Shown: positions 18,301 to 26,504, counted from the first letter of the stretch. The stretch: 64,000 nt of DNA from Alkalihalobacterium alkalinitrilicum (GCF_002019605.1 NZ_KV917368.1:5405885-5469884); one strand, 5' to 3'. Made by a program: numbers and translations. The notes: generated by a model from the letters alone, not told the origin.

Positions 18301-18907
18301 GAACTTAGGTGCGATTGAAGAATACGACCGTGTTAGTGAACGTCATCAATTTCTCCACGACCAAAAAGAAGATTTAGTGATGGCAAAAGAAAATTTATAT
18401 CATGTTATTATGGAAATGGATGAAGAAATGACAAAGCGCTTTAAAGAAACTTTCGATCAAATTAGCGCCCATTTTAAAGTTGTTTATCAGCAATTATTTG
18501 GTGGTGGGCATGCTGACTTAGTTTTAACTAATCCAGAGCAATTGTTAACAACAGGGGTAGAGATTATGGCTAGGCCACCAGGAAAGAAATTGCAAAATCT
18601 CGCTCTTTTATCGGGTGGTGAGCGTGCATTAACAGCAATCGCATTACTATTTTCGATTCTTAAAGTAAGACCAGTACCGTTTTGTGTATTGGATGAAGTT
18701 GAAGCTGCATTAGATGAAGCAAATGTTAACCGTTTTGCTTCTTACTTAAAAGCTTTTAGTGGTCAAACTCAATTTATCGTCATTACTCACCGGAAAGGGA
18801 CGATGGAAGAAGCAGATGTACTTTATGGTGTAACAATGCAGGAGTCTGGAGTTTCAAAGCTTGTTTCCGTCAAATTAGAAGAAACGAAAGAATTAATTGA
18901 AAGCTAA
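15341..18907 (+). CDS. smc: Chromosome condensation ATPase SMC
   Basis: Core of the SMC-ScpAB condensin loaded at parS to align chromosome arms. 1188 aa: Walker A GPNGSGKSN at about 32-40, a long coiled coil, a hinge at about 510-650 (GVVGAIAELVNVPKQYE), a return coiled coil, the ABC signature LLSGGERALTAIAL near 1089, and Walker B FCVLDEVEAALDEA. The segment before it (15093-15340) holds divergent promoters; TATGAT at 15203-15208 is a possible -10, but no convincing -35 is seen. ftsY follows after 12 nt. Confidence 0.98.
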   Translation: MFLKRFEVMGFKSFADRMTIEFDSGVTAVVGPNGSGKSNISDGIRWVLGEQSAKSLRGSKMEDIIFAGSDTRKPLNFAEITLVLDNQDQHLAIDYTEVSVTRRVYRSGESEYQLNKQTCRLKDIVDLFMDSGLGKEAFSIIGQGKVEEILSSKAEDRRVIFEEAAGVLKYKNRKLKAEKKLWETQENLNRVEDILHELEGQIEPLRIQSSVAKDFLQKKEELKEVEVALMVYEITELHEKWKTEKAQLQSLEQSRDELSLKVKEKEEKSESVRAELRQLDTSLNELQDELLQSSQALEKSEGQKEVLKERKKNFHFNRDQLIKTINELKEKRQLLDKQLTAENESLRKIEKEFQTRTMELTERQERLALAQEDLEGELDRLKSDYIEIVNEQASIRNEIRYLEEQVTVTSRKKKILIEDNEQLLQLREEVLLKKEEYERLVNNRQEDLHGIVDQFRALESKLEKLNKEYETRQTQLYEAFRIIQQVRSRKDVIEEMQADFSGFFQGVKEILKAKNKQLQGVVGAIAELVNVPKQYETAIEIALGGATQHIVVETEEAARQAIAFLKKNGFGRATFLPLPVIKGRGIRADVIQQIERHDAFIGIASQLIHFDPRYDQVIGNLLGHVIIAKSIEGANELARKIGYSYRIVTIEGDVVNPGGSMTGGAIKQKSTPLIGRQRELESLTEKLIGMEDKTTKLESYVKELKLQLQQNEQKLQQLREAGEVARESERESRNFLREVELEEKSVNERLSLFDREQDLHMKDEEAAIRRLEALSTELKQSSATTALLESQVKEIEAKQKLQQTSKETIQGELTDLKVNLAKDEERLANQRETVVRLKHEVEELTAVLKDTEEQYWLLENEMNNSTSGEGHLEQKIEVSRKKKDEAITLISQIRQERTTKQTILDELEASLKIEKGHIKLLLDELHQCEVLTNRYDVQLDHRLTHLREEYELSYEAAKVDHPLLIPLDDAKTRVKLIKLAIEELGTVNLGAIEEYDRVSERHQFLHDQKEDLVMAKENLYHVIMEMDEEMTKRFKETFDQISAHFKVVYQQLFGGGHADLVLTNPEQLLTTGVEIMARPPGKKLQNLALLSGGERALTAIALLFSILKVRPVPFCVLDEVEAALDEANVNRFASYLKAFSGQTQFIVITHRKGTMEEADVLYGVTMQESGVSKLVSVKLEETKELIES

Positions 18908-18919
18908 GGAGGAAATAAG

Positions 18920-19921
18920 ATGAGTTTCTTTAAAAAATTAAAAGAAAAAATTACGGGTCAAACAGAATCAGTTACTGAGAAGTTTAAGTCCGGGCTAGAA
19001 AAGACAAGAGAATCATTCGTTGGAAAAATGAATGAACTTGTTGCACGCTACCGAAAAGTAGACGAAGATTTCTTTGAGGAATTAGAAGAACTGTTAATTA
19101 GTTCAGACGTAGGTGTTGCAACTGTCATGGAATTAATTGATGACTTAAAAGATGAAGTCCGCCTTCGCAATATAAAAGATACATCGGAAATTCAACCTGT
19201 CATTTCAGAAAAATTAGCTGAACTTTTACAAAAAGAAGAGGAAGATACTTCACTAAACATTCAGGATAATGCAATGACGGTTATTCTTTTCGTTGGTGTA
19301 AACGGCGTTGGTAAAACAACGACGATTGGGAAAATGGCACATATGTTTAAAGGACAAGGGAAGTCTGTACTCTTAGCAGCGGGGGATACGTTCCGTGCGG
19401 GTGCGATTGAGCAGTTAGAAGTATGGGGAGAACGTGTCGGGGTAGATGTTATTAAACAACAAGCAGGAAGTGACCCTGCAGCAGTCATGTTCGATGCAGT
19501 TCAAGCCGCTAAATCAAGAAATGCGGATATTTTACTTTGTGATACAGCTGGTCGATTACAAAATAAAGTGAACTTAATGAAAGAGTTAGAAAAAGTAAAG
19601 CGTGTGATTGAACGTGAAGTTCCCAATGCACCGCATGAAGTTTTGCTCGTACTCGATGCAACGACAGGTCAAAATGCAATGAGTCAGGCTAAACAATTTA
19701 GTGAGACAACAGATGTTAGTGGAATTGTATTAACGAAGCTCGACGGAACAGCTAAAGGTGGAATTGTCCTTGCGATCCGTCATGAATTAGATATTCCAGT
19801 TAAATACGTGGGTTTAGGTGAAAAGATGGATGACTTACAGCCATTTGACGCCGAGCAGTTTGTTTATGGACTTTTTAAAGATGTACTTGAAGAAAAGCTT
19901 GAAGAAGAAGAAGAAAATTAA
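18920..19921 (+). CDS. ftsY: Signal recognition particle receptor FtsY
   Basis: Membrane-associated SRP GTPase that docks Ffh-bound ribosomes to the translocon. 333 aa with a short A-region (the first 40 residues form an amphipathic, Lys/Glu-rich membrane-binding helix), an N domain, and a G domain with GVNGVGKTTT (about 124), DTAGRLQNK, TKLDGTAKGG and GLGEKMDDLQPFD. SD AAGGAGG. Acidic C-terminal tail. Together with ylxM and ffh it makes a complete SRP set. Confidence 0.97.
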   Translation: MSFFKKLKEKITGQTESVTEKFKSGLEKTRESFVGKMNELVARYRKVDEDFFEELEELLISSDVGVATVMELIDDLKDEVRLRNIKDTSEIQPVISEKLAELLQKEEEDTSLNIQDNAMTVILFVGVNGVGKTTTIGKMAHMFKGQGKSVLLAAGDTFRAGAIEQLEVWGERVGVDVIKQQAGSDPAAVMFDAVQAAKSRNADILLCDTAGRLQNKVNLMKELEKVKRVIEREVPNAPHEVLLVLDATTGQNAMSQAKQFSETTDVSGIVLTKLDGTAKGGIVLAIRHELDIPVKYVGLGEKMDDLQPFDAEQFVYGLFKDVLEEKLEEEEEN

Positions 19922-19942
19922 TTATTTAATAAAGGTAGTTCT

Positions 19943-19986
19943 AAAAGTGAGATAAAATAGCGAGTGAACCTTCTCGGACACTTTTT
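19943..19986 (+). terminator. Possible terminator after ftsY
   Basis: AAAAGTG (19943-19949) pairs with CACTTTT (19979-19985), with an inner CGAG/CTCG stem (19961-19964 and 19973-19976), followed by T residues. Pairing is interrupted, so the call is moderate. It lies just upstream of the ylxM promoter. Confidence 0.4.
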
Positions 19987-20041
19987 ATCCTCCTTATGAA
20001 CACTTTGTTTTAGTAAGTAAAAAGTCTTTCAAGAAAAAAAC

Positions 20042-20070
20042 TTGACACTCATTTTCTTTTCGTGTAGTAT
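20042..20070 (+). promoter_or_regulatory. Sigma-A promoter for ylxM-ffh
   Basis: Perfect -35 TTGACA (20042-20047), 17-bp spacer, -10 TAGTAT (20065-20070). The predicted start near 20077 leaves a leader of about 37 nt before the TTG start of ylxM. It also argues against any start upstream of 20070 in that frame. Confidence 0.6.
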
Positions 20071-20113
20071 GATTTCTTGTAAAGGGAATTCACTTAACAA
20101 GGGGATGGTCCGT

Positions 20114-20446
20114 TTGCTCGATAAAACATTAAGGATGAATTATTTACTTGATTTCTATCAGTCCTTACTAACATCTAAGCAACGACAGTATATGGAACTC
20201 TATTATTTAGATGATTTTTCCCTAGGTGAAATTGCCGAAGAATTTGAGATTAGCCGTCAAGCCGTTTTCGATAATATTAAGCGGACAGAGGCAATGCTAG
20301 AGGAATACGAAGCAAAATTATCGCTTCTCGAAAAATTCGAGCAGCGTTCCAACTATATTGCACAGTTAAAATCGGCAATCTTAAAACCAGAAGCGACTCC
20401 TGAAGAGATCATGAGCGTCATCGAAGCTCTTGAAAAACTAGAGTAG
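20114..20446 (+). CDS. ylxM: UPF0122 protein YlxM, SRP-associated HTH protein
   Basis: 110 aa, the same length as B. subtilis YlxM. It contains a sigma-factor-like HTH ([20 protein letters not shown]) followed by [16 protein letters not shown]. The family is encoded beside ffh and is reported as an SRP component or stimulator in Gram-positives. The TTG at 20114 follows AAGGGG by 9 nt; the ATG at 20105 abuts the SD and was rejected. ffh begins 13 nt later. Confidence 0.9.
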   Translation: MLDKTLRMNYLLDFYQSLLTSKQRQYMELYYLDDFSLGEIAEEFEISRQAVFDNIKRTEAMLEEYEAKLSLLEKFEQRSNYIAQLKSAILKPEATPEEIMSVIEALEKLE

Positions 20447-20459
20447 GAGGCGACGGCCA

Positions 20460-21806
20460 ATGGCATTTGAAGGTTTAGCGGAACGACTGCAAAGTACGAT
20501 GCAGAAAATCCGTAGCAAAGGAAAAGTAACAGAAGCTGATGTTAAAGAAATGATGCGAGAAGTTCGACTTGCGTTATTAGAAGCAGATGTTAACTTTAAA
20601 GTTGTAAAAGAATTTATTGCACGTGTAAAAGAGCGTGCCGTCGGACAAGAAGTATTAAAAAGTTTAACGCCTGGTCAGCAGGTTATTAAAGTAGTAAACG
20701 AAGAGTTAACTTCTTTAATGGGCGGGGAACAAAGTAAAATTGCGGTTGCTAATAAGCCACCAACCATAGTTATGATGGTCGGTTTGCAAGGGGCAGGTAA
20801 GACGACAACAACGGCAAAGTTAGCAAACCACTTACGAAAGAAACATAATCGTACACCAATGCTCGTTGCAGCAGATATCTATCGTCCAGCCGCGATTAAA
20901 CAGCTTGAAACATTAGGAAAGCAACTTGATATGCCAGTATTTTCATTAGGTGATCAAGTGAGTCCAGTGCAAATTGCTGAAGAAGCGATTAAGAAGGCAA
21001 AAGAAGAACATAACGATTATGTCATTATTGATACAGCGGGTCGTTTGCATATTGATGAAGAGTTAATGGATGAGTTAAAACAGGTAAAAGAAATTACCAA
21101 ACCTGATGAAATTCTCCTCGTTGTAGATGCGATGACAGGCCAAGATGCCGTCAATGTTGCTGAGAGCTTTAACGAACAGTTAGATATTACAGGTGTCGTA
21201 TTAACGAAGCTCGATGGTGATACTCGTGGTGGTGCAGCTTTATCTGTTAAGGCGGTCACCAATACTCCGATTAAATTTGCGGGTATGGGTGAAAAAGTTG
21301 ATCAACTTGAACCTTTTCACCCAGAGCGAATGGCATCAAGAATTCTTGGCATGGGAGATGTTTTAACTTTAATTGAGAAAGCTCAATCGAACGTCGATGA
21401 AGAAAAAGCGCGTGAGCTTGAAAGAAAAATGCGAACGATGGACTTTACGTTCGACGATTTCTTAGAGCAGCTCGATCAAGTTAAAAGTATGGGCCCATTA
21501 GATGAACTTCTTGGAATGATGCCGGGCATGAATAAGGTGAAGGGCATGAAAAATCTGCAGGTCGATGATAAACAAATCGGTCGTGTAGAAGCGATTGTCC
21601 GGTCGATGACAAAACAAGAAAAGCAAGACCCTAGCGTTATTAATGCAAGTCGTCGTCGTCGAATTGCTAAAGGAAGTGGTACATCGATCCAAGATGTCAA
21701 CCGACTTTTAAAGCAGTTTGAAGATATGAAGAAGATGATGAAGCAAATGACAAACATGGGGAAAGGAAAGAAAAAAGGAAAAATGCCTTTTAAGTTTCCA
21801 TTTTAA
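20460..21806 (+). CDS. ffh: Signal recognition particle protein Ffh
   Basis: SRP54 GTPase that binds signal sequences and 4.5S/6S scRNA. 448 aa: N domain, G domain with GLQGAGKTTTTAKLA (about 108), DTAGRLHID, TKLDGDTRGG and GMGEKVDQLEPF, then a methionine-rich M domain (about 310-430) with SRRRRIAKGSGTSIQDVN for RNA binding and a Met/Lys-rich tail. SD AGGAGGCGACGGCC. It overlaps no neighbour; rpsP follows from its own promoter. Confidence 0.98.
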   Translation: MAFEGLAERLQSTMQKIRSKGKVTEADVKEMMREVRLALLEADVNFKVVKEFIARVKERAVGQEVLKSLTPGQQVIKVVNEELTSLMGGEQSKIAVANKPPTIVMMVGLQGAGKTTTTAKLANHLRKKHNRTPMLVAADIYRPAAIKQLETLGKQLDMPVFSLGDQVSPVQIAEEAIKKAKEEHNDYVIIDTAGRLHIDEELMDELKQVKEITKPDEILLVVDAMTGQDAVNVAESFNEQLDITGVVLTKLDGDTRGGAALSVKAVTNTPIKFAGMGEKVDQLEPFHPERMASRILGMGDVLTLIEKAQSNVDEEKARELERKMRTMDFTFDDFLEQLDQVKSMGPLDELLGMMPGMNKVKGMKNLQVDDKQIGRVEAIVRSMTKQEKQDPSVINASRRRRIAKGSGTSIQDVNRLLKQFEDMKKMMKQMTNMGKGKKKGKMPFKFPF

Positions 21807-21829
21807 AATCAGTTTTCAATTTTTCCTAG

Positions 21830-21856
21830 TTGCAAGCTAGTGAAAATTACTATAAT
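21830..21856 (+). promoter_or_regulatory. Candidate promoter for the rpsP operon
   Basis: -10 TATAAT at 21851-21856 is a perfect match. The best -35, TTGCAA at 21830-21835, gives only 15 bp spacing. The predicted leader is about 33 nt with SD GGAGGTG. Confidence 0.45.
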
Positions 21857-21895
21857 ATAAATTATTGTGTGAAATTATTTGGAGGTGTACAACGA

Positions 21896-22168
21896 ATGGC
21901 AGTTAAAATTCGTTTAAAACGTATGGGATCTAAAAAATCCCCATTTTATCGTGTAGTAGTAGCAGATTCTCGCGCACCGCGTGATGGACGTTTCATTGAG
22001 GAAATCGGTACTTACAATCCGTTAACTCAACCAGCAAAAGTTGAAATTAAAGAAGAGAAAGCTTTAGACTGGATGTTAAAAGGTGCAAAGCCTTCTGACA
22101 CAGTTCGTAACCTTTTCTCTAAAGCTGGTTTAATGGAAAAGCTACACAACGAAAAAAACAGTAAGTAA
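21896..22168 (+). CDS. rpsP: 30S ribosomal protein S16
   Basis: 90-aa small-subunit protein starting [20 protein letters not shown], with [19 protein letters not shown], as in B. subtilis. The ATG at 21896 has GGAGGTG 8-9 nt upstream; the frame is open further back but overlaps the predicted promoter. It heads the conserved rpsP-khpA-ylqD-rimM-trmD-rplS run. Confidence 0.98.
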   Translation: MAVKIRLKRMGSKKSPFYRVVVADSRAPRDGRFIEEIGTYNPLTQPAKVEIKEEKALDWMLKGAKPSDTVRNLFSKAGLMEKLHNEKNSK

Positions 22169-22186
22169 TCAGCATTTATAATTTGA

Positions 22187-22254
22187 GTTCAAAAAGAAGG
22201 ACTAAAAGAGCCAACGAAGAAATTCGATAGCTACTTATCTTAGACTTTTTGAAC
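22187..22254. repeat. Inverted repeat GTTCAAAAAG...CTTTTTGAAC
   Basis: A 10-bp perfect arm pair (22187-22196 and 22245-22254) encloses 48 nt between rpsP and khpA. The right arm with its flank (ACTTTTTGAACAAC) recurs at 15178-15191 upstream of smc. This looks like a dispersed intergenic repeat of Bacilli; a role as attenuator or processing site in the rpsP-khpA mRNA is possible. Confidence 0.5.
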
Positions 22255-22287
22255 AACCTTATTATGTCTGAAACGAAAGGGAATGCA

Positions 22288-22530
22288 ATGAAAGAGTTAG
22301 TTGAACATATTGCAAAAGCTCTTGTTGACCATCCCGAAAGAGTTCATGTCACAGCAACGACTGACAACGAAACAGTTCATCTTGCTTTGTCGGTTCATCC
22401 TGAAGATATGGGCAAAGTCATTGGAAAGCAAGGGCGCATAGCTAAAGCTATTCGCTCTGTCGTGCATGCGGCTGCTACCAATACGAATAAGCGAGTCCGC
22501 ATTGATATTGTAGACGAAATAAAAGGGTAG
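22288..22530 (+). CDS. khpA: KH-domain RNA-binding protein KhpA (YlqC)
   Basis: 80-aa single KH domain; the GKVIGKQGR loop (GXXG type) binds RNA. In Firmicutes KhpA pairs with KhpB/Jag and influences elongation and division. The ATG at 22288 follows GAAAGGGA; the open frame extends to 22249 but that part lacks family similarity. The gene end overlaps the left arm of a terminator. Confidence 0.93.
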   Translation: MKELVEHIAKALVDHPERVHVTATTDNETVHLALSVHPEDMGKVIGKQGRIAKAIRSVVHAAATNTNKRVRIDIVDEIKG

Positions 22531-22556
22531 GGGGAAACCTCGCCCTTTTATTTTTG
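22519..22556 (+). terminator. Intrinsic terminator overlapping the khpA stop
   Basis: ATAAAAGGG (22519-22527) pairs with CCCTTTTAT (22543-22551), followed by TTTTG. The stem uses the last khpA codons. It splits rpsP-khpA from ylqD-rimM-trmD, at least partly. Confidence 0.75.
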
Positions 22557-22674
22557 TATAAGCTTCTATAAAATAAAAGAAGGTTGTTTTTCTTTAAATA
22601 ATACACAAAAGAAATTTTATTAAGGCTAAAACGAGTTTAAAAAAAGAATGAGACCCTTTTATGTGAGGTGAACT

Positions 22675-23073
22675 ATGAAGATAATAAAAACGGTCGCCAT
22701 AAAGCAAGTTTTAACAGAAAACAGAAAAGGTCAGCTGTTAAATGAGTTACACATTGAAAAGGAACAAGTTGTAAAAGAATTAGAGCAATTAAAATTTCAA
22801 TTACATAAAAAAATAAAACAGCATACAAGTCATGAACAAAATCATAGCTTGAGAAGTAGTTTCCAAAAAGAGATCAATCAACGCGAAGAAAAATTAAGAG
22901 GAATTGATTTTAAATGCCACCAGCTTCACAAGCTAGAAATTGGAACAGAGCTTAGGGACGGTCAAATTCAATCAATCTGTGAACTAAAGATTGGCGACAA
23001 TTGGGATGATATTTCTTCAGAAGCAGAAATTATTATTAAGGACGGAATCGTTCACGATATTAGAAAAGGATGA
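22675..23073 (+). CDS. ylqD: YlqD family protein, function unknown
   Basis: 132 aa, collinear with B. subtilis YlqD: N-terminal [13 protein letters not shown], a central Lys/Glu/Gln-rich coiled coil (about 20-75), and a C-terminal beta-rich part with IGDNWDD and [15 protein letters not shown], reminiscent of a small RNA- or nucleotide-binding fold. No catalytic motif is evident. SD AGGTG. rimM starts 7 nt after its stop, so they are translationally linked. Confidence 0.85.
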   Translation: MKIIKTVAIKQVLTENRKGQLLNELHIEKEQVVKELEQLKFQLHKKIKQHTSHEQNHSLRSSFQKEINQREEKLRGIDFKCHQLHKLEIGTELRDGQIQSICELKIGDNWDDISSEAEIIIKDGIVHDIRKG

Positions 23074-23080
23074 AACGATT

Positions 23081-23599
23081 ATGACAAAATGGTTTAAAGT
23101 AGGGAAAATCGTTAATACCCACGGAATTCGTGGGGAGGTACGTGTAATTTCAACGACTGATTTTGAAGAAGAGCGGTATGCGATTGGGGCAGAATTATTT
23201 ATTGAACACCCTGAATTTCGAGAAATGGTGCGTGTGATTGTAGAAACACACCGTAAGCATAAAAACTTCGATTTACTAACATTTGAAGGATATACAAATA
23301 TTAGTCACGTCGAGAAATTTAAAGGGGGTTCATTAAAAGTATCTGAAGATGCATTAAGTGAGTTAGATGAGGGTGAATTTTATTATCATGAAATAATCGG
23401 ATGTCAGGTTTTTACAGAAGATGGTCTTGAGCTTGGTAAAATAAAAGAAGTTCTTTCACCAGGAGCAAATGATGTATGGGTGATTCAATCCAAAACGGGT
23501 GGAAAAGATATTTTAATCCCATATATTGACGATGTTGTAAAAGAAGTAAACATTGCTGAAAAGAAAGTTATAATTGAACTACTCGAGGGGTTAATTTAA
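23081..23599 (+). CDS. rimM: Ribosome maturation factor RimM
   Basis: Binds S19 and helps 30S 3'-domain assembly. 172 aa: an N-terminal RimM barrel ([16 protein letters not shown] at about 7-22) and a C-terminal PRC barrel ([15 protein letters not shown]). The ATG at 23081 is used; the open frame reaches back over ylqD but lacks similarity there. Its stop directly abuts the trmD GTG, so coupling is likely. Confidence 0.96.
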   Translation: MTKWFKVGKIVNTHGIRGEVRVISTTDFEEERYAIGAELFIEHPEFREMVRVIVETHRKHKNFDLLTFEGYTNISHVEKFKGGSLKVSEDALSELDEGEFYYHEIIGCQVFTEDGLELGKIKEVLSPGANDVWVIQSKTGGKDILIPYIDDVVKEVNIAEKKVIIELLEGLI

Positions 23600-24280
23600 G
23601 TGAAGATTGATATTCTGACACTATTTCCAGAAATGTTTTCAGGTGTATTTGGTTCTTCAATTTTGAAGCATGCAGCGGAAAGAGGACTTGTTTCTTATAA
23701 TGTAGTTGATTTTCGGAATTACGCACAAAACAAACATAGAAAAGTGGATGATTATCCGTACGGTGGAGGAGCAGGAATGGTGTTAATGCCACAACCAATC
23801 TTTGATGCGGTCGATGATTTGGTAATAGAACAAGACTCGAAGCCGAGAGTTGTTTTACTATGTCCTCAAGGAGAACGATATACACAAAAAAAAGCAGAGC
23901 AACTTGCAAAAGAAGAGCATCTTATTTTAGTGTGTGGACATTATGAAGGTTTTGACGAACGAATTCGTGAGCATCTTGTCACTGATGAGATTTCCATAGG
24001 AGATTATGTTTTAACGGGTGGTGAACTTGGTGCGATGGTTATTTCCGATAGTGTTACCAGGTTGTTACCAGGTGTATTAGGAAATGAGACAAGTGCAGTA
24101 ACTGACTCATTTTCAACAGGATTACTAGAACACCCACATTATACTAGACCAGCTGACTTTCGTGGTATGAAGGTTCCAGACGTGTTATTATCGGGTCATC
24201 ACGAAAATATTAAAAAGTGGCGTCACGAACAATCATTAGAACGTACTAAGAAACGCCGTCCAGATCTATTAAATGACTAG
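23600..24280 (+). CDS. trmD: tRNA (guanine-N1)-methyltransferase TrmD, shortened C terminus
   Basis: Methylates G37 of tRNAs reading CNN and some other codons, preventing +1 frameshifting. 226 aa with a SPOUT knot: [35 protein letters not shown], and catalytic Asp in [19 protein letters not shown]. It ends at RRPDLLND, about 17 residues earlier than B. subtilis TrmD (243 aa). The stop codon coincides with the first base of a 19-nt repeat also present at 35872, so the 3' end may have been cut by a mobile-element end. All catalytic motifs are intact, so activity is expected. Confidence 0.95.
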   Translation: MKIDILTLFPEMFSGVFGSSILKHAAERGLVSYNVVDFRNYAQNKHRKVDDYPYGGGAGMVLMPQPIFDAVDDLVIEQDSKPRVVLLCPQGERYTQKKAEQLAKEEHLILVCGHYEGFDERIREHLVTDEISIGDYVLTGGELGAMVISDSVTRLLPGVLGNETSAVTDSFSTGLLEHPHYTRPADFRGMKVPDVLLSGHHENIKKWRHEQSLERTKKRRPDLLND

Positions 24281-24298
24281 ATGGAAGTTTCACTTTAT
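24280..24298. repeat. 19-nt repeat at the trmD 3' end
   Basis: GATGGAAGTTTCACTTTAT is identical to 35872-35890, where it ends a block of strong hairpins. Similarity continues three bases to the left with a one-base gap (ACTA/ACT) and stops sharply on the right after TTTAT. A chance 19-nt match in 64 kb is very unlikely. Confidence 0.7.
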
Positions 24299-24327
24299 AA
24301 GATTTAAAGAGAATTTTTTCTTTTTTC

Positions 24328-24356
24328 TTGTTCTAAAGAGAGAAATATGTTATTAT
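24328..24356 (+). promoter_or_regulatory. Promoter of rplS
   Basis: -35 TTGTTC (24328-24333), 17-bp spacer, -10 TATTAT (24351-24356). The predicted start near 24363 coincides with the beginning of the leader RNA described next. Confidence 0.6.
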
Positions 24357-24359
24357 ATT

Positions 24360-24444
24360 CGTTGTGGCTAAGGCCCGTGATTACGATGTTCCGCTGCAGG
24401 TAGAAGACTGGTATGAACATCTTGGATGGAAGGAGGGGAATAGG
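24360..24444 (+). promoter_or_regulatory. L19-leader-like structured 5' UTR of rplS
   Basis: The 80-nt leader begins CGTTGTGGCTAAGG and has a clear hairpin GATGTTC (24385-24391) / GAACATC (24415-24421), followed by the SD AAGGAGGGG. Sequence and position fit the L19 ribosomal protein leader known in Bacilli, thought to mediate feedback by L19. The leader frame is open but not coding-like; treating it as an N-terminal extension of L19 is wrong. Confidence 0.7.
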
Positions 24445-24789
24445 ATGAGCAATATTATCCGTGAAATCGCAAAAGAACAACTACGCACTGATCTTCCTGC
24501 GTTCCGTCCTGGAGACACTTTACGTGTACACGTTAAAGTTGTTGAGGGAAATCGTGAGCGTATTCAGGTGTTTGAAGGTGTAGTCATCAAACGTCGTGGA
24601 ACAAGTGTAAGTGAAACTTTTACTGTACGTAAAGTTTCTTATGGCGTAGGTGTTGAGCGTACATTCCCATTACACTCACCGAAAATCGATACGATTGAAG
24701 TGAAGCGTCGCGGTAAGGTACGTCGTGCTAAACTTTACTACTTACGTGCACTTCGTGGTAAAGCCGCGCGTATTAAAGAAATTCGATAA
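24445..24789 (+). CDS. rplS: 50S ribosomal protein L19
   Basis: 114-aa large-subunit protein at the 30S-50S interface. [39 protein letters not shown] and [13 protein letters not shown] are typical. The start at 24445 ([13 protein letters not shown]) is set by the family and by the strong SD 7 nt upstream. It closes the translation cluster and is followed by a strong terminator. Confidence 0.98.
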   Translation: MSNIIREIAKEQLRTDLPAFRPGDTLRVHVKVVEGNRERIQVFEGVVIKRRGTSVSETFTVRKVSYGVGVERTFPLHSPKIDTIEVKRRGKVRRAKLYYLRALRGKAARIKEIR

Positions 24790-24801
24790 TTGTTTGAAAA
24801 G

Positions 24802-24830
24802 AAAGGAGCTTGATTATCAAGCTCCTTTTT
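24802..24830 (+). terminator. Intrinsic terminator after rplS
   Basis: AAAGGAGCTTGA (24802-24813) pairs perfectly with TCAAGCTCCTTT (24817-24828) around a 3-nt loop and runs into a T-run. Confidence 0.9.
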
Positions 24831-25044
24831 ACACTTTCTGAAAGTCTACTTTTTACAGAGTTACCTTCGTTAGAACAGACATTGCCTTTTGGACAATATA
24901 ATGTGAATACATGTAACAATAGGATTTTGACCTTGGTCATACTTAGTGTTAATCGTGTTTTTCTAAAAAAAATTATGTTATGATCTAAAATAGGGAAGTA
25001 ATACATTCCTCATAATAGAGAATTTATATTGTGGAGGAGTAAAT

Positions 25045-25596
25045 ATGAATTTTGGTAGAAGCGAAACATATGAGTGGATAAAAGCAGTTTTAATTGCTTT
25101 ACTTTTAGCAGTTCTTATTCGCTATTTTTTATTTGCCCCAATTGTTGTAGAGGGGGAATCAATGGTCCCTACATTGCATCATAGTGACCGTATGATTGTT
25201 AATAAAATTGGGTATACCATTGGAGACCCAGAACGTTTTGATATTATTGTTTTTCATGCAAGCGAAGAAAGTGACTACATAAAGCGCGTTATAGGTTTAC
25301 CTGGGGATGAAATTGAATTTATTGATGATACGTTATATATTAACGGCGAAGCATATGAAGAGCCTTATTTGGACGAACTAAAAGAAGAATTAAATGGTGC
25401 TACACTTACATATGATTTTTCATTAGAAGAAGTAACTAATTCTGTTGTAGTTCCTGAAGGTTATTTATTCGTGATGGGTGACAATCGCAGAAGAAGTTTA
25501 GATAGTCGTGATATTGGATTTATTCCATATGGAGAAGTTGTAGGAGAGGCTAATTTTGTATTTTGGCCGTTCGCAGATATTCGAATAGCAAAGTAG
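25045..25596 (+). CDS. lepB: Signal peptidase I
   Basis: Removes signal peptides from secreted preproteins on the outer face of the membrane. 183 aa, the usual size of Bacillus Sip proteins: one N-terminal membrane helix (about 12-31), nucleophile S39 in EGESMVPTL, general base K80 in [13 protein letters not shown], and box [27 protein letters not shown]. It is next to the SRP genes; the stop codon is inside the rbgA SD, so the two are coupled. Confidence 0.95.
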   Translation: MNFGRSETYEWIKAVLIALLLAVLIRYFLFAPIVVEGESMVPTLHHSDRMIVNKIGYTIGDPERFDIIVFHASEESDYIKRVIGLPGDEIEFIDDTLYINGEAYEEPYLDELKEELNGATLTYDFSLEEVTNSVVVPEGYLFVMGDNRRRSLDSRDIGFIPYGEVVGEANFVFWPFADIRIAK

Positions 25597-25604
25597 GTGT
25601 TAAC

Positions 25605-26456
25605 TTGACGATACAGTGGTTTCCAGGACATATGGCAAAAGCTCGCCGAGAAGTAACAGAGAAGTTGAAATTAATCGATGTCGTTATCGAGTTGCTTGAT
25701 GCACGAGTCCCGATGTCATCAAGAAACCCAATGATTGATGAGATTGTAGCTCATAAGCCAAGGTTAGTATTATTAAATAAAGCTGATTTAGCAGATCAAA
25801 AAGTGACCGAAAACTGGAAGAGATATTTTACAAAACAAAATGTGAAAGTATTAGCGATTGATAGTCAATCTGGTAAAGGTGTCTCTGCTATTAGCCCGAG
25901 TTGTAAAGAACTAGCCGCCCCATTATTAGAAAAAATGAAGTCTCGTGGTATGAAACCGCGAGCGATCCGTGCGATGATCCTTGGTATACCTAATGTAGGG
26001 AAAAGCACCTTAATCAATCGATTGGCTGTTAAAAAGATTGCTAAAACAGGAGATCGTCCAGGTGTGACAAAGCAACAACAATGGATTAAGGTTGGTAATG
26101 AAATGGAACTGCTAGATACACCAGGAATTTTATGGCCTAAATTTGAGGATCAAGCCATCGGTTTTCGTTTAGCAGCAACAGGCGCGATCAAAGATGAGTT
26201 ACTCGATTTCCAAGATGTCGCCCTATTTGTACTTAATTATTTAAAAGACCGCTATGAAGGACAAGTTAAAGAGCGATTTAAACTTGAGATAATCCCAGAA
26301 GAGGGTTTGCAATTGTTTGACGAAATCGGTAAAAAACGTGGTTTCCTACAAAGTGGTGGATATATAGATTATGATAAAACAGCTGAAGTCATTTTACGCG
26401 AGCTCCGTTCAGGTAAAATAGGAAGAATTACTTTAGAAACACCAGATGAATATTAA
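25605..26456 (+). CDS. rbgA: Ribosome biogenesis GTPase RbgA (YlqF)
   Basis: Circularly permuted GTPase essential for a late 50S step (L16 incorporation). 283 aa starting [17 protein letters not shown]4 NKAD precedes G1 GIPNVGKST and G3 [11 protein letters not shown], and the C-terminal ANTAR-like RNA-binding domain follows. The TTG at 25605 gives the B. subtilis N terminus; the frame is open upstream within lepB but not conserved. SD AGGTG overlaps the lepB stop. Confidence 0.95.
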   Translation: MTIQWFPGHMAKARREVTEKLKLIDVVIELLDARVPMSSRNPMIDEIVAHKPRLVLLNKADLADQKVTENWKRYFTKQNVKVLAIDSQSGKGVSAISPSCKELAAPLLEKMKSRGMKPRAIRAMILGIPNVGKSTLINRLAVKKIAKTGDRPGVTKQQQWIKVGNEMELLDTPGILWPKFEDQAIGFRLAATGAIKDELLDFQDVALFVLNYLKDRYEGQVKERFKLEIIPEEGLQLFDEIGKKRGFLQSGGYIDYDKTAEVILRELRSGKIGRITLETPDEY

Positions 26457-26469
26457 TAGAGTAAATGTC

Positions 26470-26504
26470 ACGCAGTGGTCTTTCGTCGCCACTGTGTATT
26501 TTTC
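26470..26504 (+). terminator. Intrinsic terminator after rbgA
   Basis: ACGCAGTGG (26470-26478) pairs with CCACTGTGT (26489-26497), one G-U, then ATTTTTCT. It separates lepB-rbgA from rnhB. In the gap to 26659, 26511-26583 reads as an open stretch ending PDGQPIGYATII, but without a start codon. Confidence 0.8.

Noticed and set aside
20042-20113. Longer N terminus for YlxM
   Set aside because: The sequence contains a consensus -35 and a -10, and the TTG at 20114 gives exactly the family length.
24364-24444. N-terminal extension of L19 (open frame upstream of the rplS ATG)
   Set aside because: The extension has no counterpart in L19; the DNA fits a structured leader and the ATG at 24445 has a strong SD.
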